Shown: positions 23,450 through 34,693, numbered from the stretch's first letter. The stretch is DNA of 64,000 bases from Hyperoodon ampullatus (GCA_949752795.1 OX457061.1:37418338-37482337), one strand, 5' to 3'. Notes: generated by a model not told the origin, from the sequence alone. Numbers and translations: made by a program.

Positions 23450-23650
23450 AGAACAAGGTTATTGAGCTTAGCTAGGCACTCACATCATCTGAGGACCTAT
23501 TAGAGGATGCTGATGCCTGGGCCCACCTCAAGAAGTTTGGATATAATGAATCTAGGATGGCCCAGGGAGCAGTATTTTGCAAAAAGTCTTTTCCAGGTAA
23601 TTCTAATGTGCAGCCAAGGTTGAGATCAATTGCCTTAGAAGAATTTTCTG
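23450..23650 (+). repeat. Second MER5/MER58-like hAT relic
   Basis: 'cacatcatctgaggacctat' and 'tgatgcctgggcccacctc' resemble the same hAT-Charlie group, more diverged and adjacent to the previous copy. Confidence 0.55.
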
Positions 23651-23689
23651 ATTCACTCAGGGGGAATGTGCCATCAGGCATGTATATCT

Positions 23690-23815
23690 CCTACACTGTG
23701 CTATAAACTCCTTGTGGGCAGGGGCTCTATCTGATTGCTTATTGCTGTAATGTCAGTGTACGAACAAAGCCTAGGATGGGGTGAGTACCCAAATATTTGC
23801 TGAGTCAGTAAATGG
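23690..23815 (+). repeat. L2 3' end relic, sense
   Basis: 'taaactccttgtgggcaggg', followed by 'ccaaatatttgctgagtcag', matches the L2 3' end. Confidence 0.7.
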
Positions 23816-23962
23816 ACATGAGCTAAATGACATGTACAAGAGTATTTGTTGCAATATTAGTTTTAATGGCAAAAGATAAGAAGGAGCCTAAATATCTATC
23901 AGTGGGGAGCTAGTTTTATAACTAGGGTCATTTAAAAAATGTAGCATTAAAAAGAATATGGC

Positions 23963-24174
23963 GGGGCTTCCCTGGTGGCACAGTGGTTGAGAGTCCGCCT
24001 GCCGATGCAGGGGACACGGGTTCGTGCCCCGGTCCGGGAAGATCCCACATGCCGCGGAGCGGCTAGGCCCGTGAGCCATGGCCGCTGGGCCTGTGCGTCC
24101 GGAGCCTGTGCTCTGCAACGGGAGAGGCCACATCAGTGAGAGGCCCGCGTACCGCGAAAAAAAAAAAAAAAAAA
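23963..24174 (+). mobile_element. CHR-type SINE (short form), first of a tandem pair
   Basis: Sense-orientation SINE from 'ggggcttccctggtggcaca' to 'gaggcccgcgtaccgc' with an A-tail. AAAGAATATGG flanks it at 23951..23961 and 24175..24185. Confidence 0.95.
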
Positions 24175-24186
24175 AAAGAATATGGC

Positions 24187-24506
24187 AGGGGCTTCCCTGG
24201 TGGCGTAGTGTTTGAGAGTCTGCCTGCCGATGCAGGGGACACGGGTTCGAGCGCTGGTCTGGGAGGATCCCACATGCCGCGGAGCAACTAGGCCCGTGAG
24301 CCACAACTACTGAGCCTGCGCGTCTGGAGCCTGTTCCACAACAAGAGAGGCTGCGATAGTGAGAGGCCCGCGCACCGCGATGAAGAGTGGCCCCCGCTTG
24401 TCACAACTAGAGAAAGCCCTCGCACAGAAACGAAGACCCAACACAGCAAAAATAAATATAAATAAATTAATAAACTCCTACTCCCAACATCTTCTTAAAA
24501 AAAAAA
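24187..24506 (+). mobile_element. CHR-type SINE (long form), second of a tandem pair
   Basis: Sense SINE with the long-form tail ('aacgaagacccaacacagca', then 'ataaataaattaataaa'). The same AAAGAATATGG follows at 24507..24517. It is a different subfamily from its neighbour, so it is not a simple duplication of it. Confidence 0.95.
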
Positions 24507-24680
24507 AAAGAATATGGAGCCCCTATATATACTGATACGAAATAATGGAGAGATATAGTAAGTAAAAAAAGAAAAAGTACAAGCCATGTGTAGTCTGCTA
24601 TCATTTGTAAGTGTATGTGTGTAAGAGTACAGGTGTGAATGTGTACACTAGCCTTGGAAGGATGGACCATTTCCTCTCAA

Positions 24681-26320
24681 AAGGGTAATTTTCTGACCCT
24701 TTGAGAATGTAGTCTTCCTTCCTTGGAGACTCTGACCAAATTAGAGAGAAAGAGCCCTCCTCCTCTCTCCCTAATTTGGTTAGTGATAGTTGATATTGAT
24801 TAAAAAGGAAAAAGTTGACTAACTAACCCCTAACTCCAGTTAACTTTCAAATAGGCAAACAAGAAAAATGGGGCTGTCACTTGTAGTCCTGTGGGGTGGG
24901 ATGTGTATGTTGTCCCTGCCTGGAAACTGAGTCATAACCACTCAAAACCGAAAGAGGACAGAGCTAAACTGTTACTGAGGGGCTAGAAGAGAGAATGCTC
25001 TTCTGTAGTCTTTAATCTGCTCTGATCAAATACAGGTGAATACTGGCTCAGAGGGAGCTTTTACCCTTTTCTCCTGATGGTCAGTCAATATTTTGAACTA
25101 TCTGTTTTTCCCCTGAGTTAAGAATTAAGAAATTCTTTTCTTTCCTGGTTCGAGTCACTGAGGAGGGGCAAGACCTTCCCTTGTTTGACCAGTTGGCCAG
25201 ACTTCGTCCAACCCTCATTTCATGCTCTTGCCTCTGCCCTCCCTGACCAAAGGGCTGCCGTGGACCTTGCCTGTCTCCATGAAAGAGAATGAGGTGTTTT
25301 CAGCCTAGTGACATCAGCTCTTCTTCCTCCCAGTCTTCTTCATGGCAATCCTTATCCTGGTGAGGGGTTCTGGGCTTCATTGTAGCTTCTTAGAGAGAGA
25401 GGTGGCCAACTTTCAAACACGTGGACATGGAAGACGTGGTGTTAGGAGGTGGTTTTGTTAGGGATAGACTGACACCTCTTTCTAAGACGGTGCAGTTGAC
25501 TTGAGTCTTTCGATGTAAACAACTTCTCCTCCCCTGGTCTACTGGGAGGCTTGGCACATTATTGGAGGTATCTGTGGAGCTTTTTGAGTAACCGAGGTAG
25601 TCTTTTATATAGTATTTTAGACCAGACTGTTCAGACTTTTAGATTGAATGAGATCCAAATTTGGGGCTAACATGTGCATCTATAGATTTCTAAGCAAATC
25701 TCAAGTGCCGAGGTTTGAGCAAAATGGTCACCTCTCCACTTTCAGCTTGACTCTGAAGAAGAAGGTAGCCACTGTTTTTTGTTTTTCCTCAAATCATTCT
25801 TCTCTTGGACATGTGAGTGGAAAAGGGTAACATTTATTAAAGACACTTCGCAGTGTTCCAAGATTATAAGTTGTAGAAGCAGTGGTTGCATTTTACACAA
25901 ACCAGTTTTGGTATCACACAGGTGAGTATGTTTTCAAGTGTTGATCTTGGCAGGTTGGCTACTTATTTAAAGCAAACAAAATTACGACACTGTCCATTTT
26001 AAACTTTCTTTGTGGTTAAATTATGATGAAACTTATAGAAAAGTCTTGCTGTTGACTTATTCATGAATCAAGGAAACTTCATGTATTATATAGGTTTATG
26101 ATATTGCAGGAAATGGGTAGAGGATCTGTCCATCATGAGGAACAATGTTGCCAGCAGCAGAAGGAATAAAGTTTATTTGCTCCCTCTGGTTCCAAATCAA
26201 GGAAGTATACTATGTAAAGTAATTTAGAACTGCTACCTTAGAGAGGTTCATGTTGTAGGTTTGAAGCAGACACAGCTGAGTAGGAAAAAATGGAGCTCTC
26301 AGACTCAGCCAAGGGAGTCC
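24681..26320. other. Intron 1, nothing identified
   Basis: I saw no exon, RNA gene or recognisable repeat. This is one of the longer repeat-poor stretches of the intron, so conserved regulatory sequence is possible but not shown. Confidence 0.4.
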
Positions 26321-26321
26321 T

Positions 26322-26460
26322 AATACAGTCACTTACTGGCTGGGCAGTCACTTACCTGCCCTGAACCTCTGTTATCCTGTCAATAAAATGGGAATTCTAG
26401 TAGTACCTACCTAATAAGGTTGTTCTGATAACTTAATGAGATTATGCATAGTAGGCCCCA
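26322..26460 (+). repeat. MIR SINE relic, sense
   Basis: 'gtcacttacctgccctgaac', 'gtcaataaaatgggaattct' and 'gtacctacctaataaggttg' match the MIR core. Confidence 0.8.
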
Positions 26461-27275
26461 AAAGCTGTTCTCATAACTGATTCTCATAACTGATCTGAAC
26501 AACATATTTTAGATGACTACGAAGATTCCTTGCCTGTTTTTGATAGGTACCGATGGTAGGCATAGGTGCATCATGTGGTGTGTTAACATTCAAAACATAG
26601 TAGATGAAAGAAAGGAAAAAATGCTTCCTAGAATATAGCAAGGTTGTATAGTTAAGGATTTTTATAAGACTGAACAGAAAAAGGAAGAGGAAACAGACTC
26701 AGTTCTGCAGAAAGAATCCATAAATTGTGGGAAAGAAAATCTTGAGTCAGCTCTAGGCTTATTTTCTACAGTTCAAGGCCAGATTATGGATAGCTTTAAC
26801 AAAAATAAGCAGGCCACAATAAACATTCACAATCATGTTAAATTTACGTTACCGTTGATCTGATTATTACTGTGATTTGATTATGGTAGATATTTTCACT
26901 TCCTCTCCTTTATTGGATTTTCATTTTATTTGAGTAAGAGTAAATTACCCTTGGCTCATTCAACATGATGCTAAAAAAGGAAAAGAGGAATCTTTCTGAT
27001 ATGTGAGCTATATACCTTGAAAACAAAGGTCTGTTTCAACTGGCAAGAAAATAGAATTCCCTCCCAAAGGAAGTAGATAAGAGGAACCAGACCTAATCAG
27101 GAAGCTCATATTCCACCCATTTATTCATCAAATATTTATCAAGTGCCCGGCACTGTTCTAGGTGCTTCTAGCTAAATCCCCTTTGGACAGACCATTGCAT
27201 TTCGGGACTTTTCAGGTTCCTGTTTCTCCTCCTCTGCCCCAAGATTAAAAGATAAAGTTCTAAAATAAAAACTAC
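26461..27275. other. Intron 1, mostly unidentified
   Basis: 27115..27175 ('atttattcatcaaatattta', 'agtgcccggcactgttctag') is a short antisense L2-like end. Nothing else was recognised. Confidence 0.4.
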
Positions 27276-27279
27276 TGTT

Positions 27280-28200
27280 GTTTGCAGTTTCTTACTGCCA
27301 GTATATAGGGAAGCTATTTATTTTTGTAATGTTATCATGCATTAGCCACCTTACTGAATTCCTAACACGTTTTGAATAATTTTTCAGTTATTTTCTACTT
27401 AGAAATCCAGAGAATCATATATTTTGCAACTCACAGCTTCTTTTCAAAAATGTATTTTTTTTTCATTTTATTGCATTGGCCAAGACCTATGGAAATTCTT
27501 AAAATATTGAGAGCATTCTTGTTCCTTGTTGAAGGGAATATATTGAGTATTTTCTTATTAGGTTTGTTTGCTGTTGTTTTCTTGTCAAGAAAGTTTTTTT
27601 TTTTTTTATTCATAGCTTACTAATTTAAAAAAATTTAGGAATGGAGTTCAGGTTTAATAAAATGCCTTCTCAGCATCTATGGAAATTATCATTTAATTAA
27701 ATTAATTTCTTAATACTGAAATTACTTACATTTATACTTAGGATAAGTCCTACTTAGTCTTGGGTTCAGTTTGCTGATGTTTTTTGTGGAATTTTAGTTT
27801 TAGTCTTTATTTTCTGTTTATTATGCTTTTTTTTTTTCCCCTCATTTTCTCCATTTCCTGACTGGTTACGTTGATCAGGTGTGCTTTGTTCAATTTTATT
27901 TTCCTCCAATTTCTATTTCCTGTTTCTATTTGACTAATGTTTATAATTATATTTTTCTACCATAGTCAAGATTTAATTAGTATCTGTAACTTTCTCCAGA
28001 ACCAGGAGAGACCTTGGGCTTGCTTTTACTTCCCCTTCTAGGTTTTAGTGAAATTATTGAGTTTTGAGTTCCTGATTTTGATCAGTCTTTTTTTTTTTAA
28101 ATTAATGCCCCTTCTATTTTATGAATTCTTTTTTTAAAACAGTTGAGTCAAATTTCACAGTAACATCAACTGTCCCTTAAACTAATGTTTTCTTTCTTGA
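27280..28200 (-). repeat. Old L1 ORF2 relic, antisense
   Basis: AT-rich text such as 'aataaaatgccttctcagca', followed by 'tctatggaaattatcattta', and the general T-rich composition fit antisense L1 ORF2. No long frame survives. Confidence 0.55.
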
Positions 28201-28464
28201 ACAAATCTTTATTCTGATTTATTTTTCAGCGTGCTGCATTATGTCTGAGAGTAACTTAAGGAAAAAAAACACAACCACCCTGGATGATACGCATTATATA
28301 ACAACACCTGAGTGTATATATTATTGTGTGAGTGTATAAAGTATATATTATTCTTTTCTTGTCTGGTAATTTGGCTGAGGTATTTCCCCTTGAGACATAT
28401 ATGGAGATTGCCCCATTGCCTTCTTTTCCACTTTAAAAACATTTAAGAAGTTTAAAGCATTGTT

Positions 28465-29575
28465 GAAAATTAACTTATTGGGGTGTAATTTATATAAAAT
28501 AACTGTGTCATTTAAGTGTGTGATTCAGTGAATTTCAGCAACAAGAGAGAGGTTGTATACACCTGTGAAACCACTCTCACAATCCAGATACAGAGCATCA
28601 CCTGCAAAAGTCTTCATGCACTTTTGTAGTCCATACTTTCCTCCACCGTTGGCCTAGGCAATCACTAATCTACTTTCTGTCACTATGTTAGTTTGCATTT
28701 TCTAGAATTTTGTATAATTGGAATCATAAAATATATATTCTTTGTGTCTAGTTTCTTTCACTCAACATTTTTATTGTTGTTATATCCATAGTTTGTTCTT
28801 TTTTAAAAAAAAATTGAATATATTCATTCATTCACTGAATGAATATATCACTGTTTGTTTGTCTGTTCACTCATTAATGAGCATGTAGGTTGTTCCCAGC
28901 TTTGGGCTATTACAAATTAAGCTACTACACTGAACAAAGGAGAGTAAACTAAACTTAAAGTGAGCAGAAGGAAGGAACTAAAGATTAGAGTGGAAATTAA
29001 TGGAATAGAGGATAGAAAAACAATAGAGAAAATTAATAGGACCAAAATTTCGTTCTTTGAAAAAATCAAAATTGACAGACCTTTAGCTGAATCGACCAAG
29101 AAAAGAGAAGATTGGAATTACTAAAATCAGAAATGAAAGAGTAGACATTACTGACCTTACAGAAATAATGAAGGGTTATAAAGGAATACTGCAAACAATT
29201 CTGTCAGTAAATTGTATGACTTAGATGGAATGGACAAATTCTTAGACACAAATAAAGCTGCTGTGAGCATTCATGTACATGTCTTTAGTTGACATGTTTT
29301 CATTTCTCTTGGGTAAATACCTAATAGTGGAGTTGCAGTATACAACTGCAATGTGTAGTAGTATCTCATTGTGGTTTTAATTTTCTTTTACATGGTTACT
29401 AATGATGTTGAACCTATATTCGCATGCTAATTGCCCATTTCTGTATCTTTTGTGAAGTATCTTCAAATCGTTTGCCTATTTTTATTGGGTTGTTTTTCTT
29501 ACTGAGATATATACATATCTATCTATATATTGAATGTAATATCTATACTGAATTACTTAAATATTCTTCAGTAAG
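28465..29575 (-). repeat. Old L1M 3' region, antisense, split by a sense L1 fragment
   Basis: The left part (28465..28928: 'ggcaatcactaatctacttt', 'aattggaatcataaaatata') and right part (29248..29575: 'aataaagctgctgtgagcat', 'ttctcttgggtaaatacct') are consecutive in antisense L1M. A separate L1 piece in sense orientation lies between them. Confidence 0.72.
28929..29247 (+). mobile_element. Internal L1 ORF2 fragment in sense orientation
   Basis: 'ttgaaaaaatcaaaattgac', followed by 'agacctttagctgaatcgac', is old L1 ORF2 coding text on the + strand, broken by stops. A near-match of about 16 bases flanks it ('acaaattaagctactac' at 28912..28928 and 'acaaataaagctgctgt' at 29248..29264). It has neither a 3' UTR nor a poly-A tail. 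Confidence 0.7.
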
Positions 29576-29579
29576 GTGA

Positions 29580-30255
29580 AAAAAATCACTTTATTTAGGT
29601 ATGATTGACATACAAAAAGCTGTATATGTTTAATGTATACAACTTGATGAGTTTGGAGATAAGTATACATCTGTTGAAACCATCACCACAGTCTGTGCCA
29701 TAAACATATCCATCACGTCCAAAAGTTTCCCCCTACCTTCTTTATATTATTATTATTAATATCGTTACAATTTGTGATAAGATGTACCCTCTTAGCAAAA
29801 CTTAAAGTACGGTATACGATACAGTATTGTTAACTATGGACCCTGTGCTAAATACATTAGATCTCTAAGACCTACTCATTTTGCACAGTTGAAACTTTGT
29901 ACCCTTTGACTAATACCCCCGCCCCCAAACCATCTTGCCCTTCCCCATCCCCTGGCAATCACCTTTGTATGCTTTGCTTCTATGAAATGGACTATTTTAG
30001 ATTCTTCAGATAAGTGGAATCATGCAGTATTTGTCCTTTTGTGACTGGCTTATTTCACTTCGCATAATGTCCTCCACGTTCATCCATGTTGTTGCAAACG
30101 GCATAATTTTCTATTTTAAGGCCGAATAACATTCCACTGTATGTATAGACCACATATATCCTTATTAAGAGTTTTTGATATATTCTGGATACAAGTGCTC
30201 ATCAGATATATGTATTGTATTTTCTCCCATTCTGTGGCTTGTCTTTTTTACTTAA
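29580..30255 (-). repeat. Second old L1M 3' region, antisense
   Basis: 'ttaatgtatacaacttgatg', 'ctatggaccctgtgctaaat', 'ggaatcatgcagtatttgtc' and 'cattccactgtatgtataga' are classic antisense L1 3' UTR phrases. The element restarts the 3' end, so it is separate from the preceding one. Confidence 0.78.
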
Positions 30256-30297
30256 ATTTGTGTGTGTGTGTGTGTGCGTGCATGAGAGAGAGAGAGA
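30256..30297. repeat. (TG)n(GA)n microsatellite
   Basis: TG units followed by 'gagagagagagagattg'. Confidence 0.93.
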
Positions 30298-30299
30298 TT

Positions 30300-30680
30300 G
30301 AAAATTTTTTGGTGTTTGGTGTGGCCAGTGCATTCACATGGCACAAAATTCAGAAGATACAAAATTTTATCTGGTGAAAAGTCTCCCATTTGCCCAGGCC
30401 CCATCATTTCCCTTCCTCTGGCAGCAGGTTTCCCTCCCCAGAAGCAACCAGTGTTACCAGTTTCTGGAGAAACTTTCTAGAGGTAGATGTTATGCATAAA
30501 TATGAAAGTGCATACATGTAATTCTTTTAAAAGTCAAATGTCAGCATACCGTACACAGAGTCTTGTACCTTGCTGTACACTTAGTCATAGATCTTGGAGA
30601 TCATTCCATATGGTACATAAAGCTCTTCCTCCCTCTCCCCTCCCTTTCCCTCCACTCCCTTCCTTTTTTTTAATGACCCT
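30300..30680 (-). repeat. Old L1-like relic, antisense
   Basis: 'gaagcaaccagtgttaccag', 'gtaccttgctgtacacttag' and 'cttggagatcattccatatg' resemble antisense 3' regions of old L1. Confidence 0.55.
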
Positions 30681-31157
30681 CTAGTATTCCTTTGTTTCTG
30701 TTAGTTCAGTGCCTACAGTCCCAGATGAGAAGTCTGTGCCAGTGATTCTTTTTCTTTTATACCCAATCTTCCACATATCCCTAGAGTTTTCTTCTTAAAT
30801 TGAGAAATCTACCAGCCTGCTTGTACTTAGGTATATATTTTTCTTAGGTATTTCTGCTTTAAACCCTTTCAATTTTACCGCTTTGTCTACATCCTTTTTT
30901 ATTCTTTATTCTCTTTTTTAGGAGAAGGACTTGTGGATATTTGGATTTTAATCTCTCCTTTTTGGGTCTTCACTTTTTCTGGGCTCATTTTATCAGGTTA
31001 TATTTTCATTCTTTATGTTGAGGGAATTCCTTGATTTGATCTTATGAATGATGGATTTATTTTTAATTTCATTCCATTCCACTATTTCTACTTTTCTATT
31101 CAATTTAAATTTAATCTCACTTATGTTTGTTTTAGCAATCATGTTTTTGGACCTGCT
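30681..31157. other. Intron 1, AT-rich, nothing identified
   Basis: No exon or nameable repeat. It may be further decayed L1. Confidence 0.35.
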
Positions 31158-31412
31158 TTCAGATTGTGATGTCCAAGATGGTGATCCTGGCTTAGGGCAG
31201 GAGCTGACCACCTTCAGACGGGAGTGCACTGACCTTCTGGTCTGCACAAGTGGGCTGCTGCTTCTGCCCTCTTGGGGAGGCACATGCTGTTGCCCACCCC
31301 CAAGTAATGAGACTTGCTCTTTGGCCTCCTCTGGGACATGTATTTGCCTGGCCATGCATACCTGTGTTTGCGTATAAACATGTACATATGTGCACATAAG
31401 CAGCGCACAGAC
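31158..31412. repeat. Direct repeat copy A, family unknown
   Basis: The block starting near 'gtccaagatggtgatcctgg' (31171) recurs at 34296 with about 8 differences over the first 125 bases. Both copies end in a CA/TG-rich 'gtgcacataagcag'-type segment. A short open stretch (DGDPGLGQEL, FRRECTDL, LLLLPSWGGTCCCP) is shared in one frame, and so is a frame on the other strand. At this identity that alone does not show coding. I do not recognise it as SINE, L1, L2 or MIR. Confidence 0.8.
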
Positions 31413-31916
31413 TCTGCAGTCAGCCTTTGCCTGGCTGCAGTGGTTAGGGTTGGAATGGGATGCAGTAAGAAGAGAATGGAGAGTAGATCCTTGGAATTGC
31501 TCTTGGGCAGGCTTCCTGTGTGTGTGCTTGGCTGATAACAGGACAATAGGCTGGGTGGACCCTTCTTAATTGAGGAAGTGGGGAAAGAGTTGCCCTGCAG
31601 TTGGAGAACTTCACAGCTGATCCCAAAATACCCTTCCTCTTTTCTTTCTTCAAGCTGCACTAGAAACTCAGCATTCCACAACCCTTTCCTCACCCGACCC
31701 GCCAGCTCAGTCAGTGCCTGCTTCTGTTTTCAGTCACTCACTTCTGAATTGGGGGTTTTGTCAGACCCTTCCCGTGTCCAGCATTTCCCATTTGGTTTCT
31801 CAACTCTGGCTAAATTTGATTTTTCTGTAAATTTGATCCTGTCACATCTCTTCCAGAAATTCTGCAAAAAAAAAATTTTTTTTGACTGATGACATCCATC
31901 CCCATTTTCCAGATTT
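31413..31916. other. Intron 1, nothing identified
   Basis: A 159-codon minus frame (31214..31693) spans part of repeat A and this stretch. It has no recognisable domain and is treated as chance. Confidence 0.35.
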
Positions 31917-31928
31917 TAAAAATAGATT

Positions 31929-32151
31929 ATCATTAAATATATATATATATATATATTTATTTATTTATTTGGCTGCGCCGGGTCTTACTTGTGGCACTCA
32001 GGATCTTCGTTGTCACATGCGGGATCTTTAGTGGCGACACGCGGGATCTTTAATGTGGCATGTAGAGTCTAGTTTCCTGACCAGGGATCGAACCCGGGCC
32101 CCCTGCATTGGGAACACGGAGTCTTAGCCACTGGACCACCAGGGAAGTCCC
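31929..32151 (-). mobile_element. tRNA-derived SINE with AT microsatellite at its tail
   Basis: An (AT)n run (31938..31958) and TTTA units form the tail; the body ends 'ccaccagggaagtccc'. TAAAAATAGATT is duplicated at 31917..31928 and 32152..32163. Confidence 0.93.
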
Positions 32152-32429
32152 TAAAAATAGATTTATTCTTAATTTTATATTTCCTTTGTCATTTCTGTGG
32201 AATTTGGAGGAACATGAGAGTCAAGCCCAGGGCTCAGCCCATGCCCACTGTGGACGTAGTGGATTTCATTATTTTTCACTGGCAGGGATGTAACGGCCTC
32301 TTCCACCAGTTTCTTTGTTCCCCTTCCACATAATTTCAATAAGAGCAGCAGCTATTAAACTGAGTGCTATGTGCCGATCTCATGTCAGAGCTGATTTAAT
32401 TGTTCTTTCTCTTTGTACCTGCTGTGTAC

Positions 32430-32820
32430 CAGGTGGACATTGTTTTGGTTATGCACTGCTGCTTAACAAACCACCCCAAAGTGAAGTAGGTTAAAATACA
32501 CATTTATTCTTATTCCTCGTGGCTCTATGAGTTGCCTGGCCTCAGCTATATGGTTCTTGCTTGGAGTCTCTCATGTGGTCATCTGAAGGCTCAACTGCAC
32601 TGAGTGCCTAAGTTGACTTGTGGCTGGCAGTTGACTCGAGTGACATCTCCATGTGGCTTGGGCTGCTCAAGGCAGGCTGGATGGGCTCCTGGAGGACGCA
32701 TCCCAAGAATGCATATCCCAAGAGACAGGAAGTGGAAGCTACTGGGCCATGTGAGCCAAGAGACAGGAAGTGGAAGCTACTGGGCCACGTGAGGGCTGAG
32801 CTCAGAAAAGGCACAGCATC
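32430..32820 (+). repeat. Ancient interspersed repeat with 38-base tandem duplication
   Basis: 'tgctgcttaacaaaccaccc', 'aaaatacacatttattctta' and 'ggtcatctgaaggctcaact' look like the same family as 9770..10215. Within it, a 38-base unit starting CCAAGAGACAGGAAGTGG is present twice in tandem (32718..32755 and 32756..32793) with one mismatch. Confidence 0.6.
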
Positions 32821-32839
32821 AGTTCTGCCGTATTCTTTT

Positions 32840-33053
32840 TTTTTTTTTTTTTTTTTTTTTTGAGGTACGCGGGCCTCTCACTGTTGTGGCCTCTCCTGTT
32901 GCAGAGCACAGGCTCCGGACACGCAGGCCCAGCGGCCATGGCTCACGGGCCGAGCTGCTCCGTGGCATGTGGGATCTTCCCAGACCGGGGCACGAATCCG
33001 TGTCCCCTGCATCGGCAGGTGGACTCTCAACCACTGCGCCACCAGGGAAGCCC
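32840..33053 (-). mobile_element. CHR-type SINE (short form)
   Basis: A T-run, then 'gaggtacgcgggcctctcac', to 'gccaccagggaagccc'. The flanks TGCCGTATTCTTTT (32826..32839) and TGCCATATTCTTTT (33054..33067) differ by one base at a CpG, consistent with later decay. Confidence 0.94.
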
Positions 33054-33067
33054 TGCCATATTCTTTT

Positions 33068-33975
33068 GTTCAAAGCATTCATAGGGCCTGCCCAGATTCA
33101 AAAGGGGGGACTGATAGACTCCATCTCCTGATGGCGGAAGCAGCCAGGGCACATTACAGATAAACATGTGGGATGGGAGATACCGTTATGGCCATCCTTT
33201 AAAATATATGAACTGACACAGATACCATGCTGCAGATACAACGATAACCGATCCCAGAACCACAGATCCTCAGACCTTACGGGGCAGAGGCAGGTACATA
33301 AACAGACAGTAACAGCGCAGATGATGAGTGTTTTGAGAGGACCAGGCACGGGGGCATGATGAGAACAGGGTGGGGGATATCTAACCCAGACTGGGCAAGT
33401 GCTGGCATGGATGGGAGGTCAGTGGAGAAAGAAGGCATCTTAGTGGGGATATCTTTGGAGCTGAGTCTTGGAGCACAAGGGGACATTAGCTAGGTGAACA
33501 AGGAGGCATCCCGGGGAGAGGAAGCATCCCTCTCTGAGATGTGGTAGGGTGTGTGAGAGCTCATGGCACTCTGGGGGAATTGCCGGTAGACTGAGGATTG
33601 GCAAGTAATTGGGTGCTGCTGGCACATGTGATGGGAGGTGAAACTAGCAAAAGTAGGTATGTTCTACCTTCAGATTCTGTGCATCCTTGGCCTGGCCTAT
33701 GAGCCCTCGGTTGGTTCTGTATCCAAAGTATATTAGGGGTGATGGATGGGCTGCTGAGGATGGTGGAAGAGCAAGCCTCATCAGCTCCACTTTGGGGATC
33801 CTCCCTTGGATCCTCTCCATTCTTCATCATTCAGTTCCCCTTGTTCCTTACACTGTGCTTCCCTTCTCAATCTGTAGCTTAAGTGAGCATGTAGATAAGG
33901 ACTATGTTTGCTGTTGAAGGCTAAGGGCAGACATGGGAAGAGGAGGATGGGAGCTGGAGCTGGAGCACCTACGTG
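33068..33975. other. Intron 1; L2-like relic, no gene
   Basis: 33290..33620 ('gaccaggcacgggggcatga', 'tggagctgagtcttggagca') looks like antisense L2. Overlapping short frames on both strands look like chance. Confidence 0.45.
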
Positions 33976-33992
33976 CTTGGCTGAGCATTTTA

Positions 33993-34120
33993 TTTTATTT
34001 TATTTTTTTGGCCGTGAGGCATGTGGGATCTTAGTTCCCCGACCAGGGATTGAACTCACACCCCCTGCATTGGAAGCACAGAGTCTTATGCTTCCAATCA
34101 GTGGACTGCCGGGTAAGTCC
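33993..34120 (-). mobile_element. Short tRNA-derived SINE
   Basis: 'ggccgtgaggcatgtgggat' to 'ggactgccgggtaagtcc'. CTTGGCTGAGCATTTTA (33976..33992) recurs with one mismatch at 34121..34137 as the target-site duplication. Confidence 0.92.
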
Positions 34121-34283
34121 CTTGGCTGAGTATTTTAGATTCTCTCTCATTTGATGCTCTCCAAGACAGGCAAATAATAAAAATATTATCTCTGTTTTAA
34201 GGCTGGACTCTCAGCTTGTGAGGAGTGGACATGGGACAGGGTTACTTGTCACTGTACCCCCAGTGCCTTCAGACATGCTTATC

Positions 34284-34502
34284 TCCAGCCTGTGTGTCCA
34301 AGATGGTGATCCTGGCTTAGGGCAGGAGCTGGCCACCTTTAGACGGGAGTGCACTGACCTTATGGTCTGCACCTGTGGGCTGCTGCTTCTCCCTTCTTGG
34401 GGAGGCACATGCTGTTGTCCCCAGGCAGTGAGACTTGTTCTTGTGCCACCTGGGGGGGGGTGTGTATAAACATGTGCACGTGTGCACAAGCAGGCAGACT
34501 TG
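34284..34502. repeat. Direct repeat copy B, family unknown
   Basis: This is the partner of 31158..31412 in the same orientation, about 3.1 kb downstream. It is shorter because it lacks part of the segment after 'gtgagacttg'. A run of G's (34452..34460) sits where A has other sequence. Confidence 0.8.
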
Positions 34503-34529
34503 GGCGAGGGGGCACGTTCAATCATAACC

Positions 34530-34693
34530 CCAAACTCCTTTGGTTAGAAAGAGAAGGTTCTGAAAAGAGTTCTGGAGAGCAGTTGGACAGCCGTATGAAT
34601 GGACTTATTTGAACTGTACACTTAAAGATCACTAAGACAGTAAGTTTTATGTTATGTGTATTTTACCACCGTCAAAAAAAAAAAAAAAAAAGA
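34530..34693 (+). repeat. Old L1-like 3' end with A-tail
   Basis: 'tttgaactgtacacttaaag', 'gttttatgttatgtgtattt' and 'taccaccgtcaaaaaaaaaa' match the 3' tail of an old L1-type element in sense orientation. Confidence 0.65.

Larger units (their letters stand above)
23820..24680 (+). repeat. Old L1-like 3' UTR relic, sense, split by two SINEs
   Basis: The left part ('cctaaatatctatcagtggg', 'gtagcattaaaaagaatatg') and right part ('atatatactgatacgaaata', 'ctgctatcatttgtaagtg') read as one old L1 3' region in sense orientation. Two SINEs separate them. Confidence 0.6.

Noticed and set aside
23990..24304. 138-codon minus frame (23888..24304)
   Set aside because: It reads back through two SINEs and their A-tails; no real gene.
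28840..28905. Short palindrome 'attcattcactgaatgaat' as a regulatory site
   Set aside because: It lies in an old AT-rich L1 relic and is easily explained by chance.
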